From: Scenedesmus sp. ARA3
Lineage: Eukaryota; Chlorophyta; Chlorophyceae; Sphaeropleales; Scenedesmaceae
DNA length: 64,000 bases
Assembly: GCA_004335835.1 (NCBI GenBank)
Contig: RWJK01001977.1
Location: 373,045-437,044, forward strand
Reading direction: 5' to 3'
Of this stretch, positions 38,340 to 50,734 are shown piece by piece. The translations under genes and the position numbers were made by a program. Position 1 is the stretch's first letter. Every line of letters starts with the position of its first letter. The notes beneath the pieces are model-generated. The model made no database searches. It was not told where the DNA came from and saw nothing but the letters and a program-made list of their open reading frames with translations.

Positions 38340-39200
38340 TCCCCCACATGCTAGACACCCTCACAGCATCGAGATCCCAGCTTGGCACAATATTCAATGG
38401 TGCAACGGCTGCTCTGCGCTTCACTGTAGCTTGGGGCCTGGTCAGAGTCAAAGCGCGTGCACAGGGAGCATGGGCGCATCACCTTTTTGCTGTCACGTAG
38501 CGAGTTTCAAAATTCCAGCCCTTGCCTCATGTGTTATGACACCCTCACATCACCGTGATCCCAACTTAGCACAATATTCAATTGTGTGATGGCTGCTTCA
38601 CATAGCTGAAGGGGCTGGTCAAGGTCAGGCGCGTGCATAAGTGCACATCACCCCGTTGTTGCTGCATAGCAACTTTGAATATTACGGCCCTTTCCCCACA
38701 TTCTTGCAAGAATGACAATTGACACCCCCACAGCATCATGATCCCAGCTTGGCATGATAGTGGTGCGAGGCTTCTCTGTGTTTCATAGTAGCTAGGGGGC
38801 TGGTGAAGGTCAAGCGTGTGCACAGGGAGCAAGTGCGCATCACCCCATTGTTGCGGCACAGCAACTTTGATTATTCCGAGCCTTTCCTCACCTGGTAGAC
38901 ACCCCTAAAGCATAATGATCCATGCTTGACCCAACATTCATGTGGCGGCAGGTATCTGCGCTAGACATGTCTAGCTGTACAGCCGGTCGATCAAGTGCAC
39001 GTGTATGGAGCAAGTGCGCACCACCCCATTGCTGACGTTGCAACTTCAATATGCGGGCCCATTTGCCACGTGCTAGACACCCCCACAACATCAAGATCCC
39101 AGCTTGGCGCGATATTTACTGATGTGACGGTTTCTCTATGCTTCACTACATCTTGGGGGCTAGTCAATGTCACGGAGCATGTGCACTTCAAGCGTTTGCT
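38340..39200 (+). repeat. About 180-bp tandem satellite, five units
   Basis: Units start near 38346, 38532, 38715, 38893 and 39071. Each carries a version of GACACCC.CACA.CATCATGATCC, then CAGCTTGGC, then GGGGCTGGT..AGGTCA, then GTGCACAGGGAGCA..TGCGCATCACC, and a closing TTGCAACTTTGAATATT..GGCC. Divergence between units is substantial, so the array is not recent. Confidence 0.85.
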
Positions 39201-39376
39201 TCCTCGCTTGCGTTAGGTCGTTTGTGCGGCGATATCCAGCACCAACTGCACTGGTTATAATCCACACATAACTTGTGTGCGGCACCTGTCATCACGCAAG
39301 TCTGTGCTCTTTTCCTTAACTTTGCATACAGCAGTGTCGCTCGGTTGGTGAGTGCTCGGTTGGTGAGTGTGAACCT

Positions 39377-39745
39377 GTGCATCTTGTGTCTGCAGGTGGT
39401 GCGGCTATCTATCTGCTTGGACTGCAACAGTCCATCTGGTGTGCAGACCAAGCAGCTGCTACTGCTACCAGCAGCAGTGTGGCAAGGCTGCATCTTGATG
39501 GGTAACATGATGATGATGATCTTGAGGTCACAAATTGTGACACGTTGAACATCATGGTGATGATCATGGTGATGGCGGTGACATCATCGATGGCCGCAGC
39601 TCATGTTATTCATTGGCAATGCCGGTTGTTCCGTCTGAACCCAAGCCTGTATAAAAGGCGCACATGTGTTGTACAACCTCGTTCAAGTTACAGCGTTGCA
39701 TCATGATGATGATTACCAACATCAGCACTTTAGGCACTGACAAGT
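39377..39745 (+). repeat. Right direct repeat flanking the satellite
   Basis: This is the second copy of the left repeat, enlarged by ATG-rich insertions (39505-39580). It contains TATAAAAG at 39650-39657, but no gene follows it directly. Confidence 0.75.
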
Positions 39746-40590
39746 GACTGAGGCAGGGTGAGCACAAAAGTGTGCTCCAAACAGGCTTGTGGCAGCAACA
39801 GATTCACTAGTCAAAAGGCAGTATGGCAAGATGCAGCTCTACACAACACAGGACAACACCCGAGATGCTGGTAGCATGCAAGAAAGTGTGCTGAGTGAAC
39901 CAAGGTGGAGGGTGTAACAGGTTGCTCCAAAACAGGTGCATGGTCTTGAATGGTGCATTGATCGAATAGTAGTATGAATTCAGCCATCAGATGCAAACAT
40001 AGGCTCCAATAATGCCTCGGAGAGCTTGAACCAGGCAGTGAGTTGTGCAAGCTTGCATTGACAACAATGCCATTGCAGGCTGCTGGCAAAGCCGCTTTGC
40101 CAGCACATGCAGTGCGTATGATCACGAGACAAAGAGTTGTGCCTATGTAGTAGGTTCATGTGGCAACCATCTTCCAGCAATTGAAGTAAAATTCTTAACC
40201 ATGTTCACAGTGAAAGTGACTCCACTTGAACAGTAGGCACAATGCACATCATGCACGGCAAGCTTGCCGCTGACGGCAATCATGAAACTCAAATTGCCAT
40301 GGTGGAACCACGTCTTCATCAGCACACAATGTTGGTAGTAAGATGCTTGGTAGGCCAGGGCACTGATGAACACTGCCAATTCTAGTCAAGCAGTACAGAC
40401 GTATGAGTGGGCCAGAAGCCCAACCTTATCAAAGTTCTCAGTAGGATCATGTTGCCGCTGCCCTTTGCACGCCGACACATGCTGTAGGAACCAGAGCAGC
40501 CCTCCTCCTCACAACGTCATGCAGCGCAACCAGCGACCAAGCTGACGGATTGTCATGCGCCAGCATCTAACATCACGCCAGACCTCACTC
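39746..40590. other. Downstream flank of the GH81 gene
   Basis: No coding signal is seen. It should contain the 3' UTR of the minus-strand GH81 gene. Confidence 0.4.
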
Positions 40591-41986
40591 TTAAGCAGGC
40601 CGTGTGGCAATCCACCACTTGGCAGCTGTGCGTGTCAGCCGGCCAATGGTGCCACACAGCGCATAGCCCCCAGAGGCGTCAATGGGCAGGGCAGCCAGAG
40701 CAGCCCAGGCGGCGTCTTGCTGGCCTGGGATCACTGCCTGTGCCATGGCCAGCAGCACGCGCCAGCCCAGCTGTGCGCCGCCAGAGCCGTCAGTAGGGGC
40801 CCAGAACCTGCAAGAGTGACACAGCAACATGAGTCAAGAGTTTGATGACAGCAGCACGCGCCAGCCCAGCTGTGCACCGCCGGAGCCATCGGTAGGGGCC
40901 CAGAACCTGCGCAGGCAGCAACACGGCAGCATGTGTTAAACATATATAGCACGCGCCAGCCCAACTGTGCACCGCCGGAGACATCAGCAGGGGCCCAGAA
41001 CCTGCAGGAGTGAAAGCCAGGCCGTAGCATGTCACAGGACAAGAACAGCAAGCTTGGCATTTGTAGGCTGTATGAATGCATTGTGGTACATCAGTGTGAG
41101 CTGTCGTCAAGGGCCCAGCACCTGCATGACTATAAGCCAGGCGCTAGGATGCCGCAGTCGCTGTCACTGCAGCTATTGCGGCTGTTGCTTTGCCTCTCAC
41201 CTATTAGCGGGTATCGTTGTTCCTGCAGCAACCATGGGCCATGCCTCTGCAAGCCAAGCAGCAGGCAGCAGCTGGCTACTGCCAGCAGTTGTAAATGGCA
41301 TCCACTGGATGCCATGCCTGGTCAGGATGTCAGGATCAAACCAGTTGTAGGCAGAGGCCTTGGCAGCAAACAGGATTGTGGCCACCTTTGCCTTGCTGAT
41401 GCCGTTGGCAGTGCTGTTGCCGGCGATCTGGGCATATATGTCGTTGCCGCTGTAGACCTGTGTGTACTTGCGTGCTGCTGTCACTTCATTGGCCAGCAGC
41501 AGCCTCCCCCAGCCCTCAAGAGCAGCATTTCCTGCATGGGACGTAGCAGCAGCAGCAGCAGCAGCAAACGCCAGCCTACATCTGCTGCGGGCACTGCTTG
41601 CTGGTGGCCGGAAAGGCTTGCATAAGGCAGTGACATGCACATGGCGCTTGACAGTGACACAACAGCCATCCCTTGCATAGTCTCTGAGTGCGCACATGCT
41701 GCACAACCGCATTCCAGCACACTGTGCTAGCTGAGCTAGCGTGCAAACTGCGTGTCAATGTTGCAGTGCAGCACATCCGCAGTTATATTGTCTTCAGGAA
41801 AGTGTGAAGTGCTCTATAAAGACGTGTAACAAGATGAAATGCACAACTCCAAGCCAGCACCACACCTGTTGCCTTGCCCAGCTGCGCCACAGCAAGGTAG
41901 GCGTTGACTGCCTCACTACTGCTTTCCTGGTTCTTGCCGTCCCATGAGGACTGCAGCCCAGCAGCCCAGGAGTGGCCCATGTACCT

Positions 41987-42041
<55 letters not shown>

Positions 42042-42091
42042 NNNNNNNNNNNNNNNNNNNNNNNNNNNNNNNNNNNNNNNNNNNNNNNNNN

Positions 42092-42153
<62 letters not shown>

Positions 42154-45100
42154 AATCAGGCAGCAGTGGCAGCAGCAGCAGCAGCAGCAGCAGCACAGCA
42201 GCGGCAGCACAGCAGCGGCAGCACAGCAAATCAACAGTTGGGGAGGATTGCAGGACGCACAGCAGAATTGACAGTGCAGCAGTCAACGTGCACCACAACG
42301 ACACAGGGCCACACGGTGCCGACGCCAATTGGCTGCTGAATACATATCACCGAAGCTCACCAGTCCTTGTGCCGTGCGTAGGCAAAGAAAGGATCATCCT
42401 TGTCATTGTTGGCATAGTCGCGCACCAGGGCGGTGACATACGGCTCCAGGTTCTGCCTGTACCAGGCAGGATCCTCTGCGGCAACTGCAGCTGCAGCAGA
42501 CACCCAGTACCTGCACACAGCAATGCAACAGGTCAGCAGGGCAGCAAAAGGCACAGTGGCAGGCGCAAAGAGGCCCCCTGCATGTTTGCCTTGCTGCCAG
42601 GCATGCTCGCCCTAGAGCCATCGCCACTTAACAGCCGGCGTGCAAAGCACGCTGTATGTGATCGGACCAAGGTATCCCAATTGTAGTTCCACGTCATCCA
42701 TGCATGTGAGAGTGCGAAAATGCTGAACTGAGCGTAGCTGAGGGTTGAAAAATGCAGGCAGCGCACCCGTAGTGGAAGTGGTGGTCGGTGCCAGTGCGGC
42801 TGAAAAACTCTACACCGTCGCCAGAGGTGGCCTGCACAGCAGCAGCAGAAGAAGAAGCATGTCATGAAAGTCACTGCTACACAACAAAGGCAAGACGGTG
42901 GCGCTGTTTGCGGTTGACTATTGCAGGACTGTGTGCATTGTTGGTTAATGCTGCCGCCAGCAAGCTGCAGCAGGCGCATTGACACAAACAGCAGCAGAAA
43001 CCACGCGCAGGCCATCAGCACTGAAACCACATCATGCTGCATGACAACAGCGGCTGGAAGCGCACTCACGCTCTGTGCCCGGGCAGTAGTCACGAGCTTG
43101 AACACATTGTCATAACACAGCGATCCAGGGTTGGCGCCGCCGCCAGGCACCGCAAATGTGCAGGGCAGCTGCAGCCGCTTCAGCAGCAGCTGCTTCAATG
43201 CATTTGTCACATTGACTGCTGCAGCTGCCGCAGTGGGGCCAAATGTGGATCCTGCAGCGGGTGCTGTTGCCTCGAGTGCCCTTGCAATGTAGATGAGGTG
43301 CCCCATTGCATGCAGCTCAGAGCCTCCAAAGTAGGCATCCACGTTTTGCATGCCTTTCCAGGGCCATGATCGGGCGCCTGAGGGCCAGTCTGCAAAGATG
43401 TTGCTGGCAAGGAGGGATGGTGGTGGCAGCACCAAAGGCAGGTCCGCCTGCCAGGTAAGAGGGCAGGACAGAAAGAGTTGGGTGTGCTTCAGAAATGGCA
43501 GCAAGTACTCTGGGGTGCTTGTCTTGGTGCAAAACGTTCCGGCCACCAGGGATGCAAAGCTGCACTATATATTAGCTAATCACCATTGGCGTATACAGAC
43601 GCAATACCTGGCGTGTACTATCACAGTTTGCACAGCAGAGCGTGCAGTCATCTCACCAGCAGTGTCTGCTCAATGTTGGCTCGCATGCTGGCGCTCTTTA
43701 AGTTTGCGGCAGCAGCCTGAGTGTCAGTGGTAAGTGGGGGCAGATTTTCCTGCAAGAGCCAACAGGACCCCACAACTGGCACCAGCGGGCCACGCACGCT
43801 CATCACATATGCTCCATTGGTTAAACCCAGAGGGAAAGCTGCAGCACTGCCAGCAGCAGCAGCAGCAGGCACTGCCAGTGTGTCGATGTGGTGTGGCAGT
43901 GCTAGCATCAGCAGCTGCTGATTAGGAGGAGAGCCAGGAGACGTCATTGAGGTGGTTGACCAGCTCATCCTGTAGCTGCCGGTGCTTTGACCAACGTTTG
44001 ACCAGGCTGTAACAGATCCACCAAGCGGCACAGCGTCCACATAGCTGTCAAGCATGGCCTCGATTGCTGCTGCACCTGCAGCACCTGCATTTGGCATCCA
44101 AGCAAGCCGTATTGTGCCTGCAAACGTGCCTGCTGCTGACGCAGCATCCCAGATTGACACTGCAGATCCAGCAGCTGTGAAGCTGATTGGTTTGGAGGCC
44201 CACAACAGCCACGTATGCTGGCCGCTGAAAGGGATCTGCTGTGTCACCAGCTTCAACTTGTTTGGTGCTACGCGAGTGACACTGCCAATGCTGGCACCAC
44301 CAGATCCTGCACGTGGTGCCCGCAGCAGCGGCTTTGCAGGAGTTGGCACCTGCGCTGTGATGTATGGGCTGCCTTTGACTAGTGGGAAGTTCATAGTGGG
44401 AGCTCCAGGGCCAGCCGTGAACTTCATGGTGACTGACAAGTCGTCCCAGTCAGCAGCAGTGATGGTGGGGTTGCTGGCAGCCTGCAGCTCTGCCAGGGTC
44501 AACTGCAGGGCAGCATGTGACGAGTAGCAAATGTTATGTAACAGTTGGAGGATGTTGGCATGCAGGACTGTGTCTGCATGGTTGTTGCATGGACAGCGTC
44601 CCAAGGTGTGGTGCCACAAGATGTTTGAATGGTGCTGAGAAGCTGCCCAACTTTGATGGTTCAACAAGCAGAACTGCGGAAGACGTGGTCGTGCATGCAA
44701 CACATATGTGTATGACGCTGGAGCTACTGTGCGGGTGGCGGTATGCAGCACAATGCTTGCATGTAGCTCTAGGAAGGACTCAAAGATGGCTCAACTGCAC
44801 AATCTTGAGTGTGGGGCATCTTGAAGGCGAGATGATCATGTGTCAGTCCACATTCATGCTGTTGCAGCTATTGTGAGTAACACGCCTACAGTGCACGACA
44901 CATGCGGCCTAAGGGCAACGTCAGGCACCACTCTGCATGGCAGGCTGAATTGCTACCTGCTACTTGCTACTCTCGTTTGCTCCTGACTGGGGTCCCCACT
45001 CCTCGAGTGAGTGGAGCATGAAATGTATTGTATGTATTGTGCTCACCTGCAGCTCTGGGAAGGTGTCAAAGATGACACCGCCATCCTGGTTGCCTGTGTA

Positions 45101-46227
45101 GTAGGGCTTGTTGACCCACAGGCCTCTGTCAGCAGCAGCAGTGCCGGCATTCGGCGGGCCTCGCACGCGCACATGGTAGGGGAAGACCTGGCCACGCACC
45201 ACCAACAGCAGCACACAAAAGTTCGCTTCGTGACTAGTAGAGTAGAGAAAGGCAGCAATACATACATCCCATCTAGGGATACTGTACATGACGATGCCCA
45301 CTGAGGAAGATCAGCAGGGGTGGCGCCAGTCGCAATCAGGCATACTTGTGCACATAGGTTTTAGCACAAGGCGGCAGCAGCTGCAAGATGCTGGGCATCC
45401 TGCACCTCACCTGCACAGGGTGTTCTTCAAGGCTGGTGCTGTCAGCAGCCGCCTACAGAAAGTTGGTGAACCAGGCGCTGGTGGGGGACGGCCTGATATC
45501 ATGAGCACCTGCGTTCGCTAGTCAACAGCAGCTACAGATGTAATGCATGCTGTACCTCACCTGCACAGGATCTTCTCCGCCCGACCACAGCAGGTTGGTG
45601 AACCAGGCGCTGGTGGGGAAAGGCCTGCGCAGCAGCCCCGCAGGGTCTTCTGGTGCGCTTGCAGGCATGCGGATGGGCCTGGCAGTGAACTGGTTGTCTG
45701 CCACTCCGAATGGCGGTAGGCTTGGCGGAGCGTTGTTGGTGAGGCTACCAGGCAGTGGCGCGACAAGGATGCTGCCTGCATCAGGTAAGCAACCGAAGCA
45801 ACGAGACAGCAAAAAGGCAGGCAGGCAGGCAGGGGAGAAAGCAGACAGCACACTGGTTAGTGCAAGCGCAGCAGGCATGCGGATGGGCCTGGCAGTGAAC
45901 TGGTTGTCTGCCACTCCAAAGGGCGGCAGGCTTGGCGGTGCGTTGTTGGTGAGGCTACCAGGCAGTGGCGCGACAAGGATGCTGCCTGCATCAGGTAAGC
46001 AACCGAAGCAACGAGACAGCAAAAAGGCAGGCAGGCAGGCAGGGGAGAAAGCAGACAGCACACTGGTTAGTGCAAGCGCAGCAGGCATGCGGATGGGCCT
46101 GGCAGTGAACTGGTTGTCTGCCACTCCAAAGGGCGGCAGGCTTAGCGGTGCGTTGTTGGTAAGGCTGCCGGGCAGTGGCGCGACAAGGACGCTGCCTGCA
46201 TTCAGAGACAGCAGAATTGAGACAGCA

Positions 46228-46266
<39 letters not shown>

Positions 46267-46543
46267 AGGCAGGCAGATTCACAGGCAGGCAGGCAGACGG
46301 GCAGGCAGGCGGGCGGTAGCCAGTTGTTGGTGAGGCTGCCAAGCAGTGGGGCTACCAGGATGCTGCCTGCATCAGGTACAAGACAGCAGCAATCAGCAGG
46401 CAGGCAGGCAGGTTCACAGGCATGCGGGCAGGCAGGCAGGCAGTAGCCAGTTGTTGGTGAGACTGTCAGGCAGCGGGGCCACCAAGATGCTGCCTGCAAT
46501 CAGGTACGAGACAGCAGCAATCAGCAGGCAGGCAGGAAGGTTC

Positions 46544-46591
<48 letters not shown>

Positions 46592-46859
46592 TAGCCAGCT
46601 GTTGGTGAGACTGTCAGGCAGCAGGGCCACCAAGATGCTGCCTGCGGCCAGCAACAACAGCAATGGTGGTTTGGCAGCACAACAGGTCAGTAGGCAGCTT
46701 GCCTGTCGGCACCTAATGGGTGCAGTCGTGCCAACATCGATTTGCTTGGAGCTGTGCTGCTGCTGCTGCTGCTGCTGCTGTTACAGCTGCACGTGATGCA
46801 AGGCCGGTTACATCGTGCTCCTGTTCAGCAGCGCTACACACAATGGTGCTTGCAGCAAA

Positions 46860-46893
<34 letters not shown>

Positions 46894-49104
46894 TCATGAC
46901 AGAAACAGCAGCTGTAGGTGTCACCTGCGGGTGCTTCACAGTTGCCGCTGGGAGGGGGTGCAGGCGAAGGGCTGGGCTGGGACACAGGGGACGGGGACGG
47001 TGAGGGGGAGGGTGAGGGAGATGGTGAAGGGGACACAGCTGGCTGTGGGGAAGGAGAGGATGACTTGGGGCTGGGGCTGGGGCTGGGGCTGCTTCCTGTG
47101 GCTCTGATTGCGCAGCTGCCGCTGGGCTCTGGCCCCGCCACCAGTTTGTTGGTGCCCTCGCAGTGGTAGATGGTGGGCGAGTAGCAGGCTGGCGGGTTGA
47201 GCGTGTTGTAGCAGGTGCACAGGCCCTGCGCAGCACACACTGCGGCAGACAAGAAGGGCAGAGTAAGGCAGCACTTCAGCATGGGTGCAGGTTGCAGCGG
47301 GTGCAGGTTTCATGTGATGCCTCGCTGCCGACTTCAGAGGCATTCATTGCAGCAAAACAATAGCAGCATGTGTATTCGGGAAGCTCTGTAAGCAGGTTTC
47401 GTATGCTGCAGCTGCTGCTCGCTGCTAGCTAGCCACTACTCATGTACCTGTGCAGCATTTGCTTGCACATGCACAGCTGTGCTCCTGTGCTTCTGCAGTA
47501 CACCAGCTGGCCCTAGCATGGAAGTGGCACCAAGCAGCACACGTGATCCCCCCAACGCCATGTTACTCTGGCATCGCGCCCATCCTGCAACTGGGAAAGC
47601 ACACCATATGCAGCGATGGCACATCATCAACACGTGACACATGCAGCGACTTATTAGGTCTCGCTGTCCTCGCTATGATGCCATGTCTCACGTACATGGT
47701 GAGGGTTGCACCCCAGGTGCCGGCGAAGGGCTTGGGCTCAAGGAGGGTGCAGGAGAGGGAGAGGGCGGCTTGGGGGATGGGGAAGGGGGCCTAGGGCTGG
47801 GGCTGGGGCTGCTCACAATCCCTGAGATGGCGCAGGTGCCGCTGGGCTCGCGCCCCGCCACCAGCCTGTTGGTGCCCTCGCAGTGATAGATGGTGGGCGA
47901 GTAGCAGGCTGGCGGGTTGAGCGTGTTGTAGCAGGTGCACAGGCCCTGCGCGGCGCACACTGCAGCAGCAGACATGAAGATTTAGCGGGGACAGTTAGAC
48001 ACGCGCGCGTGTAGGGTTTGGTCTTTGCGGGTGCCAGATGGTTGTGGCAGCATGGCAACATGGCCTCACGCAGTGAATTCAGTGCAGCAGGCATGCCTGC
48101 GGCGCTGGTGCACACGCAGCACTGCAGCAGCTGATGCAATGCAGCGATCACGTTGATTGGCAAATTTCATTGTAGGACACTGCTGCACTTATGCCACCTT
48201 ACAAATCGCAGTCACGGCAAGCAGGCTGCACTGCATGCAGAGCTGTCCACTGGCAGCAGGATCGCTCAAGCAAGCTGCTGCCACACCATGCAGCTGCTGA
48301 CCACGACAAACGCACAGCCAGCTCACGTGCTTCAGGCTGCGCAGCAGCAGGAACAGTGCAGTGGTGCCAAGCAGCAAGCTGCTGCTAAAGCATGCATCAA
48401 CTTTGTATGCCGTATCTCAAAACAATAAGCAATATGCTTACGTGAGGAGGGCTGCGCAGCAGCAGGAGCTGGAGAGGGGCTCGGCACAGCAGGGGCAGGT
48501 GGCTTGGGGCTCGGGCTGGGGCTACCAGCAGCACTGGTGATGGCGCAGCTGCCGCTGGGCTCGCGCCCCGCCACCAGCCTGTTGGTGCCCTCGCAGCGGT
48601 AGATGGCGGGCGAATAGCAGGCTGGCGGGTTGAGCGTGTTGTAGCAGGTGCACAGGCCCTGTGCGGTACACACTGCAGCAGGGACGAAAAACAAACGTAA
48701 GCAACTGGTGGGGTGACATCGCCAGGTGGAGCCTTTCTTTGCAGCAAAGCATCAGTGTCATGCTCCACCGCGCTGATAGCTGCTCAAATCCTATACATTG
48801 CACAAAGATACATCTAACCTATGCAGTTCATGCACTCATGGCTGCAAGGGCTGTCACTGTAGGGTGGTCAATGCACACTGCTGCAAGTACTACTAGCGCT
48901 TCGGCTGGCACTGGAGCAGTGCAGGCCGCTCCATTGCCGCTGGCAGCCTGTAAAGAGGTCAGCTCTTGCAGACTCACAAGGACTGGGTCCAGCCTGCGCC
49001 TCAGTGAAATACATCAAGTGGGACAGCAGGCACATGAAGGCCAGCCAGGTGCTGACTCGCCATCTGCTGCTGCTGCCACTGCTGGTAGCACCCGCAGCAG
49101 TCAT
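40591..49104 (-). CDS. Secreted GH81 endo-1,3-beta-glucanase with three N-terminal CBM52-like modules
   Basis: Thirteen exons (minus strand, 5' to 3') phase into 1,132 codons: 49104-48978, 48672-48442, 47959-47696, 47239-46925, 45775-45561, 45187-45047, 44502-43657, 43447-43070, 42831-42767, 42510-42361, 41984-41866, 41531-41201 and 40807-40591. Exon 1 encodes a hydrophobic signal (WLAFMCLLSHLMYF). Exons 2-4 each encode a six-Cys module (GLCTCYNTLNPPACYSP, Y-x-C-E-G-T-N) followed by Ser-Pro linkers; the CYxPxxYxC pattern resembles CBM52, known from the GH81 enzyme Eng1 of fission yeast. The catalytic part has PTSAWFTNLL, GTDHHFHYG (catalytic Asp), MGHSWAAGL, DGKNQESSSEAVN (catalytic Glu region) and YNWFDPDILTRHGI. 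GH81 enzymes cut beta-1,3-glucan; wall remodelling or autospore release is my inference. The donor of exon 3 (GTACGT at 47695) was chosen because it alone keeps phase. The acceptor of exon 5 has six alternatives. Confidence 0.92.
40807..41150 (-). repeat. Four copies of the acceptor and start of the last GH81 exon
   Basis: On the minus strand GCAG then GTTCTGGGCCCCTRCTGA opens the true last exon at 40807. Near copies start at 40906 and 41001, and a shorter one at 41121, spacing 99, 95 and 120 bp. The first two extra copies extend about 55 bp into exon sequence (GGCGGTGCACAG.TGGGCTGG). Confidence 0.9.
42042..42091. other. Assembly gap inside a CAG array
   Basis: Fifty N sit in an otherwise pure CAG tract (CTG on the GH81 sense strand), in the intron directly upstream of the exon beginning at 41984. 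Confidence 0.95.
45405..45495 (-). repeat. Echo of the GH81 exon 5 end with donor
   Basis: On the minus strand CCCACCAGCGCCTGGTTCAC and, further on, CCTGTGCAGGTGAGGT copy the true exon end (45630-45552) about 145 bp downstream. Confidence 0.85.
45661..46645 (-). repeat. Array of GH81 exon 5 starts: three 210-bp units plus older copies and a CAGG repeat
   Basis: Minus-strand exon-5-type starts (CAG then GCAGCATCCTTGTCGCGCC or a variant) occur at 45775 (true), 45985, 46195, 46366, 46493 and 46641. The first three are exactly 210 bp apart, and units at 45661 and 45871 are almost identical. The older copies are separated by CAGG/CCTG tetranucleotide repeats (46215-46300, 46395-46445, 46525-46590). 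Confidence 0.92.
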
Positions 49105-50734
49105 GGGTCTCTGGGCAGGTATGAAAGGCGCACGTGATGACAACTCAAAGTCTTGAGGCATGTATTTGAGGCTTCACCTCTTGCTCATGTAGCAAAGCAG
49201 GTCAGATGGGCCCTGCAACTGAACGAGAAACAGAGCTGTGCCAGGTGTCATGATCCCGTGGAAGTCACTGTACAGCACTCTCGAGACTCTATACGAAGAA
49301 TCAACCGTTTCATACACCAAATAATCGAACATGTATGTGCCCGGGCGCCTGCAGCAGAGGCAGTCACCGCTGCTGCCCCGGGAGTATATAAATGGGTGAA
49401 ACAGGGTCGAAGTTCAGCAACACAGTTGCCAGAATAGTAAACAGATGTCGACAGACACACAGTAGCCGATTTGCTGCTTGCTCCTTTACCTGGTAAGTGA
49501 GGCAGGTATGGTGTTCACAGTGGCGTTCAGTCTGCTGTCACTGCCCGCTGCGGTATACGTCAACAGTTTCATAACATTGTAGATATAACGCAAACTGCAC
49601 ATCATGCAAGCATTTCAACACCGTGAATGCGGCAGTACGAATCAGGCCCAGCCCAGCCCAAAACAAGTGTGAGAGCCGTGTGAACGGGCGCAGCAAGCTA
49701 AGGGGGCTGTCAAAGCGCGAATCAAATCTTAATAATACTTCGCAAATGCTAAATGTGTAGAAGGGCACGCGGAGGGCACGCTCTGACCAATCCTTCTGCA
49801 GCTCCTGTCAGCAGCTCCAACAGTCCCAATGCTTCGCCAGCTGCGTTTGCAGGACGACTATTTACCTGCAACTGATTTTCACTCAACGTCGTGCACGGCA
49901 AGCATGTTCCTGGCATGCTCAGGATCCAAGAGGAATCACAATAACCCAACAACCACAATGATAACTATCATTAGCATTCAAGCTATAATTATTGTTATAA
50001 CAATGGTGATCATGATCACAGTTGACCATGACGATGACCACTGTGATTAGAGCTGCACTTCATTTGGGTCAGCCTGCAGTAGTGTCACCAGCATGCCATT
50101 CTCCGGTGAGATGGGTTACCGTACTGCTGAAGTAAGCCGGGCCTACAGGCCCGGGGCTGGCTGGACACTGCTGAACCTGTTCTGCATGCTGCAGCAGTGT
50201 GCTGGTATGCTTTCACAGAGCTGTTCAGCCAGACTTTGTACTTTGCGGAGCACTCATCGTCAACAGCACTTGTCCGGTGCTGTACCTGCAGCTGCAGCTA
50301 GCCCAGTGCTGCACCCTGCCAAACCCTAGCACCTCTGGCCTGAATGCGGGCTTACCTGCAAGGCATGTGGGTGGCACAGGATTCAATTTTGCATGATACT
50401 GTATCAATTGCTTTATTCACCTGTAAACAGGCCCAATGGCCCAGTTGGTGCTTCAGCTGCTGACCTCGTGAGGTGAAAGCTTGATATCGCACCATGATCG
50501 CACCGCCCTCAAATTCTAAGTTACAGCAGTCATAACGTTGCGCTTCAGCGCTGCCCGATGCATGTCTCCCAACTTGCTGCTCCGTAAGCACAACCGTCGC
50601 ACGAGGGGCAGCATGCTGCAACGCCAGTTTCTTGTTGTTTAAGCTGGGTCTAGAAATGAATTCCTTGAGCGCTTAACGTCATCACCATCGGTGCCAGCAC
50701 GACAGTGCACAGCCTCAGCAACAGCAGCAGCAAC
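49105..50734. other. Divergent intergenic region between the GH81 and PPR-like genes
   Basis: No gene is seen. A TATATAAAT at 49385-49393 lies about 280 bp upstream of the GH81 ATG. An AT-rich patch with ATAAC/ATGAT repeats is at 49935-50045. The region must hold both promoters. Confidence 0.45.

Noticed and set aside
38051..39745. LTR retrotransposon
   Set aside because: No primer-binding site, polypurine tract, target duplication or polyprotein frame was seen between the direct repeats; described as repeats only.
45661..46213. CRISPR-like regular repeats
   Set aside because: Units are contiguous 210-bp copies of an exon start without unique spacers, in a eukaryotic intron.
45522..46499. 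A separate 325-residue minus-strand protein
   Set aside because: It is the in-frame run through repeated GH81 exon-5 starts and CCTG repeats, better explained as part of that gene's intron 4 and exon 5.
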